Shown piece after piece: positions 6,498 through 13,599 of a stretch of DNA of 23,555 bases (the stretch's first letter is position 1; each line of letters opens with the position of its first letter). The stretch is from the NCBI GenBank assembly GCA_023437365.1, contig JAEZGK010000019.1, positions 1 to 23,555 on the forward strand, in the 5' to 3' direction. Source of the DNA: Bacillota bacterium. Its GTDB lineage: Bacteria; Bacillota; Clostridia; Lachnospirales; Lachnospiraceae. Below the pieces are notes generated by a model. It made no database searches. It had not been told where the DNA came from and saw only the letters and a program-made list of their open reading frames with translations. The position numbers and the translations under genes are program-made.

Positions 6498-8177
6498 TTA
6501 TTTATTATTTAAGTCCTCTTCTGTAAAGACCTCTTCGATTGCGGCACCAGGAGCAACCATAGGCCAAACCTTGTCATCACAGTCAATAATACACTCAATG
6601 AGAACAGGCTCATTTAAGGTAAATGCTTCCTGAAAGACACTCTCAACCTCTTCCTTCTTCGTGATGCGATATGCCTTCGCTCCCATCGCCTCAGCGAGCT
6701 TAACGAAATCCACCTTGTCACTTAAGTTCGTATTAGAGTATCTCTTATCATAGAAGAGAGTCTGCCATTGACGAACCATACCCAATACATGATTATTGAA
6801 GATGACTTCAATGATCGGTATATTATAGCGGGTTGCGGTTGCCAGCTCATTCATATTCATACGGAAGCACCCGTCACCGGCGATATTGATTACCTTTTTC
6901 TCAGGTCTTCCGACCTTTGCTCCGATGCAGGCACCCAGACCATAGCCCATGGTACCAAGACCACCTGAGGTTATAAAGGTTCTTGGCAGCTTATACTTGA
7001 AGAACTGGGCCGACCACATCTGATGCTGGCCGACTTCTGTCGTGATAATTGCATCACCATTCGTTAATTCATATAATTTCTCCAAGATATAAGGACCAGT
7101 CAGGGTATGAGTATTGTACTTCAGAGGGAACTTCTCCTTCAATCCGATAATATGCTCCATCCAATCCTTATGAGAATGTTCGCCGACACGGCTGTTCAAT
7201 ATAGTAAGTACTTCCTTAATATCTCCAATTACACTGAAATATACCAGGACATTTTTATTAATTTCTGCCGGGTCGATATCTATATGCAATATTTTCGCAT
7301 TCTTCGCAAATTTATTGGCATTACCGGTAACACGATCAGAGAATCTGGCTCCAATGGCAATCAAAAGATCACATTCCGTAACACCCAGGTTAGATGCCTT
7401 GGTGCCATGCATTCCAAGCATACCCGTATAACGAATATCGGTCCCGTCGAAGGCTCCCTTTCCCATCAGGGTATCTGCTACAGGGGCATCCACCAACTCC
7501 ACGAATTCCTTTAATTCATCATGGGCTTCGGAAATAACCGCTCCGCCTCCGATAAATACAAAGGGCTTCTTAGCATGCTTAATCAGCTCTACTGCATTTC
7601 TTAAATCGTCTTCGGTAATCTCCTCTGTCCTGCGTTTGATCGCCTCCGGCTTGGATGGAGTATATTTTGTCTTCGCAGCAGTTACATCCTTTGTTATATC
7701 CACAAGTACCGGTCCCGGACGTCCGGTTTTTGCGATACGGAAGGCCTTACGGATGGTATCCGCAAGCATAGTGACATCCTTTACGATATAATTATGCTTG
7801 GTAATCGGCATCGTAACACCGGCGATATCAATCTCCTGGAAGGAATCTCTGCCCAGCAGATTCACAGCAACATTCGCAGTAATCGCTACCATCGGTACAC
7901 TATCCATATAGGCTGTCGCGATACCGGTAACCAGATTCGTAGAGCCTGGTCCGGAGGTTGCCAGACATACCCCCACCTTGCCTGTAGCCCTGGCATATCC
8001 ATCCGCTGCATGGGATGCTCCCTGCTCATGAGATGTCAGGATATGTCTGATCTCATTGCTGTGTTTGTATAATTCATCATATATGTTCAGAATAGTTCCA
8101 CCCGGGTAACCGAATACGGTATCGACTCCCTGTTCCTTCAAACATTCAATTACGATTTGTGCTCCTGTTAATTCCAT
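6498..8177 (-). CDS. ilvB: Acetolactate synthase large subunit (AHAS)
   Basis: A thiamine-diphosphate enzyme that condenses two pyruvates to acetolactate, or pyruvate with 2-oxobutyrate, the first common step to valine, leucine and isoleucine. The 559-residue protein has the catalytic glutamate E51 in HEQGASHAADGYARA. The ThDP/Mg motif runs from GDG at 434 to NN at 461-462. The sequence IGARFSDRVTGN of the central domain is also typical. I chose the ATG at 8177, preceded by GGAGG at 8183-8187. The open frame extends 23 codons further into the ilvD end, but without a start signal. It follows ilvD by 34 bases. No small regulatory subunit gene (ilvN/ilvH) follows, so either it is encoded elsewhere or this enzyme works alone. 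Confidence 0.95.
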   Translation of the reverse strand: MELTGAQIVIECLKEQGVDTVFGYPGGTILNIYDELYKHSNEIRHILTSHEQGASHAADGYARATGKVGVCLATSGPGSTNLVTGIATAYMDSVPMVAITANVAVNLLGRDSFQEIDIAGVTMPITKHNYIVKDVTMLADTIRKAFRIAKTGRPGPVLVDITKDVTAAKTKYTPSKPEAIKRRTEEITEDDLRNAVELIKHAKKPFVFIGGGAVISEAHDELKEFVELVDAPVADTLMGKGAFDGTDIRYTGMLGMHGTKASNLGVTECDLLIAIGARFSDRVTGNANKFAKNAKILHIDIDPAEINKNVLVYFSVIGDIKEVLTILNSRVGEHSHKDWMEHIIGLKEKFPLKYNTHTLTGPYILEKLYELTNGDAIITTEVGQHQMWSAQFFKYKLPRTFITSGGLGTMGYGLGACIGAKVGRPEKKVINIAGDGCFRMNMNELATATRYNIPIIEVIFNNHVLGMVRQWQTLFYDKRYSNTNLSDKVDFVKLAEAMGAKAYRITKKEEVESVFQEAFTLNEPVLIECIIDCDDKVWPMVAPGAAIEEVFTEEDLNNK

Positions 8178-8211
8178 AATTTCCTCCGTTCCTGGGTAAG
8201 CTTTCTTTATT

Positions 8212-9888
8212 TCAGGCATTTCTTTTCGGTATTTCAAGAATTGCACCTCGGTTACCGCTGGTCACCATCTCCACATAGCGTGATAGGTAACCGGTTGTAA
8301 TCTTTGGCTGTCTAGGCTGCCACTTTGCTCTTCTGACTGCCAGTTCTTCCTCTGAGATGACGAAATTCAAGGAATTTGCATTGATGTCAATCTGAATGAT
8401 ATCTCCCTCCTCTACTAGGGCGATATTGCCGCCGACTGCTGCTTCAGGTGATACATGGCCAATGCAGGCTCCTCTGGAAGCACCTGAGAAACGTCCATCT
8501 GTAATCAATGCTACTGAGTTACCAAGTCCCATACCCATAATAGCACTGGTCGGATTGAGCATTTCTCTCATGCCGGGTCCGCCCTTCGGTCCTTCATAAC
8601 GGATGACTACGACATCTCCCGATACGATTTTACCACCCTTGATTGCTGTGATGGCATCCTCTTCACAATCGAATACCCTTGCCGGACCTTCATGCTTCAG
8701 CATGGAGGGATCTACAGCGGAGCGTTTAACCACACCTGAATCAGGTGCAAGATTACCTTTTAATATTGCTATTCCACCGGTTTCACTGTAAGGCTTTTCA
8801 ATCGGTCGGATAACCTCAGGATCCATATTGTGACAATCCTTGATGTTCTCTCCCACGGTCTTGCCGGTAGCTGTAATCAGACTGGTATTTAGGAGTCCCT
8901 TCTTATTTAATTCATTCATCACTGCATAGACACCGCCGGCTTCGTTTAAGTCCTCCATATAGGTATGTCCTGCCGGTGCCAGATGGCACAGATTTGGTGT
9001 CTTTGCACTTACCTCGTTTGCAATATCTATATTTAGGTCGAACCCAACCTCATGGGCAATCGCCGGGAGGTGAAGCATCGTATTCGTCGAGCAGCCAAGG
9101 GCCATATCCACGGTCAGTGCATTCATAAAGGCTTCCTTAGTCATGATGTCCCTGGGTCTGATATTCTTCTCAAGAAGCTCCATGATTTTCATACCGGCAT
9201 GCTTTGCGAGACGAATTCTCTCAGAATAAACAGCGGGAATAGTTCCGTTGCCTTTCAGGCCCATACCGATTGCCTCAGTCAGACAATTCATCGAATTCGC
9301 CGTGTACATACCTGAGCAGGAGCCACAGGTGGCGCAAGCCTTATTCTCGTATTCCTCCACCTCTTCCTCCGTCATTGTTCCGGCACTGTATGCACCAACT
9401 GCTTCAAATAAAGAAGAAAGACTGGTTTTGCTTCCCTTGACACGCCCTGCCAGCATCGGACCGCCGCTGACAAAGATTGTGGGGATATTGAGTCTCGCAG
9501 CTGCCATCAGTAACCCCGGAACATTTTTATCACAATTCGGAACCATGACCAGTGCGTCAAACTGATGAGCCATAGCCATAGCTTCTGTGGAGTCTGCAAT
9601 CAGATCTCTGGTCACCAGAGAATACTTCATGCCTTGATGTCCCATAGCGATACCGTCACATACAGCTATCGCAGGGAATACAATCGGTGTTCCGCCTGCC
9701 ATGGCAACCCCGAGCTTTACGGCATCGACGATTTTATCCAGGTTGATATGTCCGGGTACGATCTCATTATAGGAGCTGACGATACCAATCAGTGGTTTCT
9801 TAAGTTCTTCCTTTGTCATCCCCAAAGCATTAAACAAGGATCTGTGAGGGGCCTGTGCCATTCCTGTTTTTACTGCGTCACTTCTCAT
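8212..9888 (-). CDS. ilvD: Dihydroxy-acid dehydratase
   Basis: IlvD is an iron-sulfur dehydratase that converts 2,3-dihydroxy-isovalerate and -methylvalerate to the 2-oxo acids of valine/leucine and isoleucine synthesis. The 558-residue length is standard. Family motifs are clear: CDGIAMGHQGM from 77, NCDKNVPG with C119, and ATCGSCSGMYTANSM with C188 and C191. These hold the cluster-binding cysteines. The ATG at 9888 is preceded by GGTGG with 7-base spacing. It heads the ilvD-ilvB transcription unit. A CodY-like box overlaps its predicted promoter, so repression when branched-chain amino acids and GTP are plentiful is likely. Confidence 0.97.
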   Translation of the reverse strand: MRSDAVKTGMAQAPHRSLFNALGMTKEELKKPLIGIVSSYNEIVPGHINLDKIVDAVKLGVAMAGGTPIVFPAIAVCDGIAMGHQGMKYSLVTRDLIADSTEAMAMAHQFDALVMVPNCDKNVPGLLMAAARLNIPTIFVSGGPMLAGRVKGSKTSLSSLFEAVGAYSAGTMTEEEVEEYENKACATCGSCSGMYTANSMNCLTEAIGMGLKGNGTIPAVYSERIRLAKHAGMKIMELLEKNIRPRDIMTKEAFMNALTVDMALGCSTNTMLHLPAIAHEVGFDLNIDIANEVSAKTPNLCHLAPAGHTYMEDLNEAGGVYAVMNELNKKGLLNTSLITATGKTVGENIKDCHNMDPEVIRPIEKPYSETGGIAILKGNLAPDSGVVKRSAVDPSMLKHEGPARVFDCEEDAITAIKGGKIVSGDVVVIRYEGPKGGPGMREMLNPTSAIMGMGLGNSVALITDGRFSGASRGACIGHVSPEAAVGGNIALVEEGDIIQIDINANSLNFVISEEELAVRRAKWQPRQPKITTGYLSRYVEMVTSGNRGAILEIPKRNA

Positions 9889-9947
9889 CCTAAAACCACC
9901 TTTTCTTCTTATTTATAAATATGTATTAAATCATTCATTGTTATTGG

Positions 9948-9967
9948 GTAGCACTTTAAAGTAGTAC
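9948..9967. promoter_or_regulatory. Palindrome at ilvD transcription start
   Basis: A perfect 10-bp palindrome ACTTTAAAGT (9953-9962) is flanked by GTA and TAC in dyad positions, giving a 20-base interrupted palindrome directly after the predicted ilvD -10. It carries the same ACTTTA and TAAAGT half-sites as the serC element but overlapped rather than spaced. No known regulator is assigned. Confidence 0.4.
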
Positions 9968-9998
9968 AGTATATATTAAAGGATTTCTTCTGAAAAAT
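9968..9998 (-). promoter_or_regulatory. ilvD promoter with overlapping CodY-like box
   Basis: On the minus strand TTTTCA (9996-9991) and TATACT (9973-9968) are 17 bases apart. The stretch 9984-9998 matches the CodY consensus AATTTTCWGAAAATT at 11 of 15 positions and covers the -35. CodY repression of ilv genes is well established in Firmicutes. A TTGACA lies further upstream on the same strand (about 10015-10010), but I see no -10 at the right distance from it. Confidence 0.5.
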
Positions 9999-10116
9999 CA
10001 ATGTCAAATTACAATTTATTATGGTTTTTTTTCGTGTAGTAGGATATATATTCTTTGACCGGTTTATGATAGCAAGATATGAGGAATAATAAAGCGGAAG
10101 ATATTCTATGAAGTAA

Positions 10117-10144
10117 TGTAAATTCCTTGTAAATTCCGTGTAAA
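10117..10144 (-). promoter_or_regulatory. PhoP-box-like array, first set
   Basis: Read on the minus strand, three identical TTTACA hexamers (plus-strand TGTAAA at 10117, 10128 and 10139) sit at exactly 11-bp spacing with 5-base gaps. The Bacillus PhoP box is built of TT(A/C/T)A(C/T)A hexamers at this spacing. The array lies about 70-100 bases upstream of the predicted pit -35. Confidence 0.6.
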
Positions 10145-10180
10145 ATATGTAGGATTCGTTTTAACTCCGAGCAAAATCCG

Positions 10181-10208
10181 AGTAATTTTTATGTATTTTT
10201 TATGTAAA
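10181..10208 (-). promoter_or_regulatory. PhoP-box-like array, second set
   Basis: Three further hexamers on the minus strand, TTTACA, AATACA and ATTACT (plus-strand starts 10203, 10192, 10181), again at exact 11-bp spacing. The array ends seven bases before the pit -35, a position suited to an activator. The space between the two sets has a third 11-bp direct repeat, TCCGAG at 10166 and 10177. Confidence 0.55.
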
Positions 10209-10214
10209 TTATGA

Positions 10215-10243
10215 TTGCTTATGTCATTTATTCGTGATAAGAT
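10215..10243 (+). promoter_or_regulatory. Candidate promoter of pit-DUF47 operon
   Basis: TTGCTT (10215-10220), a 17-base spacer and TAAGAT (10238-10243) preceded by TGA (extended -10). The poor -35 fits a promoter that needs an activator such as PhoP. The leader to the pit ATG is about 58 bases. Confidence 0.5.
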
Positions 10244-10307
10244 TCTTATGGTTGATTACGGTAAATAGAGATCAATATTAATTCAGAGTTTTTTAGGAGG
10301 CACTATT

Positions 10308-11360
10308 ATGACTATCCATTTTGCTGAGTTTCTGCAGCAGCTGACATCAAACCCAGCCTTATTAATAACAGTAGTATTAACCCTTGGTGTAATTCTGGTT
10401 AATGGTTGGACTGATGCACCTAATGCAATTGCAACCTGCGTTTCAACGCGTTCCATTGGTCCGAAGAGCGCAATTATCATGGCTGCTATTTTTAATTTTC
10501 TAGGTGTTTTCGTCATGACCATGATCAGTAGTGCGGTTTCAAGGACAATCTACAACATGGTAGATTTCGGTAATAATCCAAAGGTTGCATTAATCGCACT
10601 TTGTGCCGCATTATTTGCTATCGTTGTATGGGCAACTGCAGCCTGGGCTTTTGGTATTCCCACCAGTGAATCTCATGCTTTGATTGCAGGTGTTTCCGGC
10701 GCGGCAATTGCGCTTCAGGGTGGTGCAGGCATCAATGGCCACGAATGGATCAAGGTTATCTATGGTCTGCTCCTTTCTTCTGTACTCGGTTTCGTTCTTG
10801 GGTACGCAATAATTAAAATAATTACTTTCCTCTGTAAAGACATGGATCGCAGAAAGACAAGCTTCTTCTTCCGGAAGGGTCAGGTAGGCGCCGGCGCCAT
10901 GATGGCCTTCATGCACGGCGCGCAGGACGGACAGAAGTTCATGGGGGTATTCCTTCTCGGTGTATTCCTTGCGAAAGGTCAGGGCAATGTCACTGAGTTT
11001 ACAATTCCTGTGTGGTTGATGCTCCTATGCTCTGTTATAATGGCACTCGGAACCTCCATCGGTGGATATAAAATCATTAAAACAGTCGGTATGGGTATGG
11101 TTAAGCTAAGCACTCCCCAGGGCTTTGCAGCAGATGCTGCCGGAGTTATCTGTCTGATGCTGGCTACCTTTACCGGTATCCCAGTCAGCACCACACATAC
11201 CAAGACAACAGCCATTATGGGTGTTGGTGCAGCAAAGAGAATGTCCAGCGTAAATTGGAATGTCGTGAAGGAAATGGCTTATGCCTGGATATTGACTTTC
11301 CCCGGCTGCGGTCTCTTAGGCTTTTTGATGTCCTATATATTTATGAAAATATTTTTATAA
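10308..11360 (+). CDS. pit: Inorganic phosphate transporter, PiT family
   Basis: PiT proteins are cation- or proton-coupled low-affinity phosphate carriers of the cytoplasmic membrane. The 350-residue protein has the internal duplication typical of the family. The two signature motifs are NGWTDAPNAIAT (32-43) and HGAQDGQKFMG (203-213). The paired helix-break motifs are GIPTSESHALIAG (116-128) and GIPVSTTHTKTTA (about 288-300). Around ten hydrophobic segments are visible. The ATG at 10308 has AGGAGG seven bases upstream. The DUF47 gene starts 18 bases after its stop, a pairing commonly seen for this transporter. Two arrays of PhoP-like hexamers upstream suggest induction by phosphate limitation. 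Confidence 0.95.
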   Translation: MTIHFAEFLQQLTSNPALLITVVLTLGVILVNGWTDAPNAIATCVSTRSIGPKSAIIMAAIFNFLGVFVMTMISSAVSRTIYNMVDFGNNPKVALIALCAALFAIVVWATAAWAFGIPTSESHALIAGVSGAAIALQGGAGINGHEWIKVIYGLLLSSVLGFVLGYAIIKIITFLCKDMDRRKTSFFFRKGQVGAGAMMAFMHGAQDGQKFMGVFLLGVFLAKGQGNVTEFTIPVWLMLLCSVIMALGTSIGGYKIIKTVGMGMVKLSTPQGFAADAAGVICLMLATFTGIPVSTTHTKTTAIMGVGAAKRMSSVNWNVVKEMAYAWILTFPGCGLLGFLMSYIFMKIFL

Positions 11361-11378
11361 GGAAGGAAATAAATTAAT

Positions 11379-12002
11379 ATGAGCAGAAGAAACGATTATA
11401 ATTATTTTGATGCATTTGCTAATCTATCTAAGTATTCCACTGATTTAGCAGTATCATTGCATGATATCCTATCCAATTTTGATCCCAACTTTATCAGCGG
11501 AAAGGTGACCGCAGCTCATCAGATCGAACATAATGCAGATATAGCAAAGCATGAGATCATGAACCGCCTGGTGAAGGAATTCCTACCTCCGATCGAACGT
11601 GAGGATATTACCACACTCACTCAGGAGATTGATGATGTTACCGATTCCGTTGAAGATGTACTGATCTATATTGATATGTTCAATATCCAGTCAATTCGTC
11701 CTGAAATCCTGAAGTTCACTAAGCTGATTGTTGACTGCTGTAAAGCTATGGATGAGGCACTTGAGGAATTCAAGAACTTTAAGAACTCCAAGAAGCTTCG
11801 CGATAAGATTATCGCGATTAACCGCCTTGAGGAAGATGGCGATGCATTATATGTTGACTCCATGAGAAATCTCTATCATACCTCAAAGGACCCGATTGAG
11901 TTGATGTGCTGGACAGAAATTCTTCACCGCCTCGAAAAATGCTGTGATAATTGTGAGGATGTTGCAGATATTCTGGAAAGCATCGTAATGAAGAATTCCT
12001 AA
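11379..12002 (+). CDS. DUF47 family PhoU-like protein, Pit partner
   Basis: This 207-residue protein is predicted to be almost entirely helical and soluble, with acidic patches such as EREDITTLTQEIDDVTDSVEDV near residues 73-94 and RLEEDGDALY near 148-157. These fit the PhoU-like DUF47 (COG1392) fold, which binds metal ions through acidic clusters. DUF47 genes are usually next to pit, and the products are thought to control the transporter. Here the gene begins 18 bases after pit, so co-transcription is nearly certain. The start ATG is preceded by GGAAGG about 12 bases away, a rather long spacing. Confidence 0.93.
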   Translation: MSRRNDYNYFDAFANLSKYSTDLAVSLHDILSNFDPNFISGKVTAAHQIEHNADIAKHEIMNRLVKEFLPPIEREDITTLTQEIDDVTDSVEDVLIYIDMFNIQSIRPEILKFTKLIVDCCKAMDEALEEFKNFKNSKKLRDKIIAINRLEEDGDALYVDSMRNLYHTSKDPIELMCWTEILHRLEKCCDNCEDVADILESIVMKNS

Positions 12003-12046
12003 TTCAGACTATACAAATTAAATATAATCTATATACCCCATGGATA

Positions 12047-12075
12047 TTTACAGTTAGGGCAACCCCATGTATAAT
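12047..12075 (+). promoter_or_regulatory. Sigma-A promoter before ytvI-like gene
   Basis: TTTACA (12047-12052), a 17-base spacer and TATAAT (12070-12075) are close to consensus. Transcription would start near 12082, giving a leader of about 88 bases that contains the strong hairpin at 12091-12129. Confidence 0.7.
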
Positions 12076-12090
12076 ATATAGTGGGGCAAG

Positions 12091-12129
12091 ACCCCAAGAG
12101 TATCACACCTTGTATGATATTCTTGGGGT
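12091..12129 (+). terminator. Strong hairpin: pit-DUF47 terminator or ytvI leader attenuator
   Basis: ACCCCAAGAGTATCA (12091-12105) pairs with TGATATTCTTGGGGT (12115-12129): 15 pairs with one G-U, loop of 9. Only TTTATAT follows, so the T-run is weak. TGGGG at 12082-12086 can pair instead with CCCCA at 12092-12096, which would disrupt the long hairpin. The element may terminate pit-DUF47 transcripts, modulate the downstream gene, or both. Confidence 0.55.
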
Positions 12130-12169
12130 TTATATGATTTATAAACCGCGACCGGAAAGGCAGATACCT

Positions 12170-13234
12170 ATGAATCAAAACAGACAGAAGGCATTTATCA
12201 TCCTTGTTATTTATATTCTGGTTATCCTATTACTCGTCTATGTAGGAATTAAGTATGTATTACCCTTATTGATGCCATTTGTAATCGGTATGATTATTGC
12301 TGTCATCTTCCGTAAGCCTATTGACTATATTTCTGCGAAGGCTCACCTTCCAAGACTGATCATATCGCTTTTTACCTTGATCATCTTCTACGGATTGCTG
12401 GGATACGTGACCAGTATGGTGGGTTATAAAATTTTCAATTTTATAACAGATTTATTCTACAGCCTGCCGGATAGGTACGAGAATTCAATCAGACCGGCGG
12501 CTGAAGCATTAATTCTTGATTTGATGGATCGTTTCCCCGGCATCGAGGATTATTTACAGGGATTTCTCGAGGAAATCAGCAGCTCGATTTTCAGCTTCCT
12601 GACCAATGCCTCAACCACTGTGGTCGGAACGATCACAAGAACAGCAACCCAGCTGCCTACTTTATTAATTAAACTGATTTTTACCATCGTATCCTCTTTC
12701 TTCTTTACGATAGATTATAAACGAATTACCCGTTTTGTAGTAATACAATTTAAGGGTGAGCGCAGGGATATGATTATACACCTAAAGGATAATGTCTTAG
12801 GTTCCCTTGGTAAGTTTATCAAAGCTTATTCTGCAATTATTTCTATTACCTTTATTGAATTATCTTGCGGATTTTGGATCCTTGGAATACCAAATCCCTT
12901 CCTGATAGGCTTATTGGTCGCTATCGTTGACGTCATGCCGATCCTTGGAACCGGAGCCATCTTAATCCCCTGGGCGATCATTGCATTAGTGATAGGTAAT
13001 ACTAAGATCGGTATCGGAATGCTCATCTTGTATGTAATTATTACAGCTGTTCGCCAGACCATCGAGCCCAAGATCGTCGGCCAGCAGATTGGACTGCATC
13101 CTCTGGTGACCTTGATCTTGATGTATGTTGGGGCGCAATTGATGGGTATCCTTGGTTTGATGCTCCTGCCGATTATTGCGACCATCTTGGTTAAGATGAA
13201 TAAAGACGGAACGATTCATCTGTTCAAAGTCTGA
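12170..13234 (+). CDS. ytvI: AI-2E family permease, YtvI-like sporulation membrane protein
   Basis: This 354-residue integral membrane protein belongs to the AI-2E transporter/PerM superfamily. Hydrophobic segments lie near both ends, with a less hydrophobic amphipathic region in between (about 95-165). The C-terminal core includes MPILGTGAILIPWA, and then RQTIEPKIVGQQIGLHPLVTL, a combination typical of the YtvI sporulation subgroup. YtvI is found in endospore formers; its molecular role is not known. The chosen ATG at 12170 follows GGAAAGG with 9-base spacing. The upstream in-frame ATG at 12110 lies inside the leader hairpin and has no ribosome-binding site. It follows pit-DUF47 by 167 bases but has its own promoter. 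The assignment to the superfamily is firm, to YtvI itself less so. Confidence 0.82.
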   Translation: MNQNRQKAFIILVIYILVILLLVYVGIKYVLPLLMPFVIGMIIAVIFRKPIDYISAKAHLPRLIISLFTLIIFYGLLGYVTSMVGYKIFNFITDLFYSLPDRYENSIRPAAEALILDLMDRFPGIEDYLQGFLEEISSSIFSFLTNASTTVVGTITRTATQLPTLLIKLIFTIVSSFFFTIDYKRITRFVVIQFKGERRDMIIHLKDNVLGSLGKFIKAYSAIISITFIELSCGFWILGIPNPFLIGLLVAIVDVMPILGTGAILIPWAIIALVIGNTKIGIGMLILYVIITAVRQTIEPKIVGQQIGLHPLVTLILMYVGAQLMGILGLMLLPIIATILVKMNKDGTIHLFKV

Positions 13235-13251
13235 ATATAGAATAATAACAC

Positions 13252-13284
13252 AACAGGACGGACCTATGCCCGCCCTGTTTTTTA
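13252..13284 (+). terminator. Terminator after ytvI, possibly bidirectional
   Basis: AACAGGACGG (13252-13261) pairs with CCGCCCTGTT (13270-13279) and is followed by a T-run to 13284. One A/C mismatch on the plus strand becomes a G-U pair on the minus strand, so the element could also serve the convergent DUF1540 gene that ends at 13299. Confidence 0.75.
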
Positions 13285-13298
13285 TTGTGCATATCTGA

Positions 13299-13478
13299 TT
13301 AATAAGTGGAATTCTTGGGAGCAAAGGTAGCGCAATCAGTATCATCTGATTCCTTTGCATTTCTTGGTTCAACCTGTATCTGCTGCGCAGCACAGTGATC
13401 ACCGTTCATATAATATTCACAGGTATTGACAACACATCTAATTCCATCGTTGGGTTTATCCATTTTTTTGATAGCCAT
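13299..13478 (-). CDS. DUF1540 small cysteine-containing protein
   Basis: A 59-residue protein with four spaced cysteines (C15, C20, C29, C49; CX4C-X8-C-X19-C) and the DUF1540 pattern IRCVVNTCEYY, CAAQQIQV and TDCATF. The spacing suggests a small metal-binding or disulfide-bonded fold, as the family is usually interpreted. The function is unknown; it is common in clostridia and bacilli. The ATG at 13478 has GGAGGAG five bases upstream, far better than the in-frame ATG at 13496. It is monocistronic or last in a minus-strand group with the LysM protein upstream, 121 bases away. Confidence 0.85.
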   Translation of the reverse strand: MAIKKMDKPNDGIRCVVNTCEYYMNGDHCAAQQIQVEPRNAKESDDTDCATFAPKNSTY

Positions 13479-13599
13479 AGCTTCTCCTCCAAACATAATC
13501 GCAAAGTATAAGATGCCCGCACATAAATCTTGTGCTATCCTGTTACGATATTATTGTTTGTCAGAGCAAATCAAAAAATTCATTATTCATAAATTTTCA

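Noticed and set aside
9889..10307. T-box leucine/valine riboswitch or other large leader RNA before ilvD
   Set aside because: I looked for an AGGGTGGnACCGCG-type T-box core and a terminator/antiterminator pair on the minus strand and found neither; the predicted leader is only about 70 bases.
12986..13402. Minus-strand open frame of 138 codons opposite the end of the ytvI-like gene
   Set aside because: It overlaps the membrane-protein gene and the DUF1540 gene, has no ribosome-binding site, and its composition is that of the antisense of hydrophobic codons.
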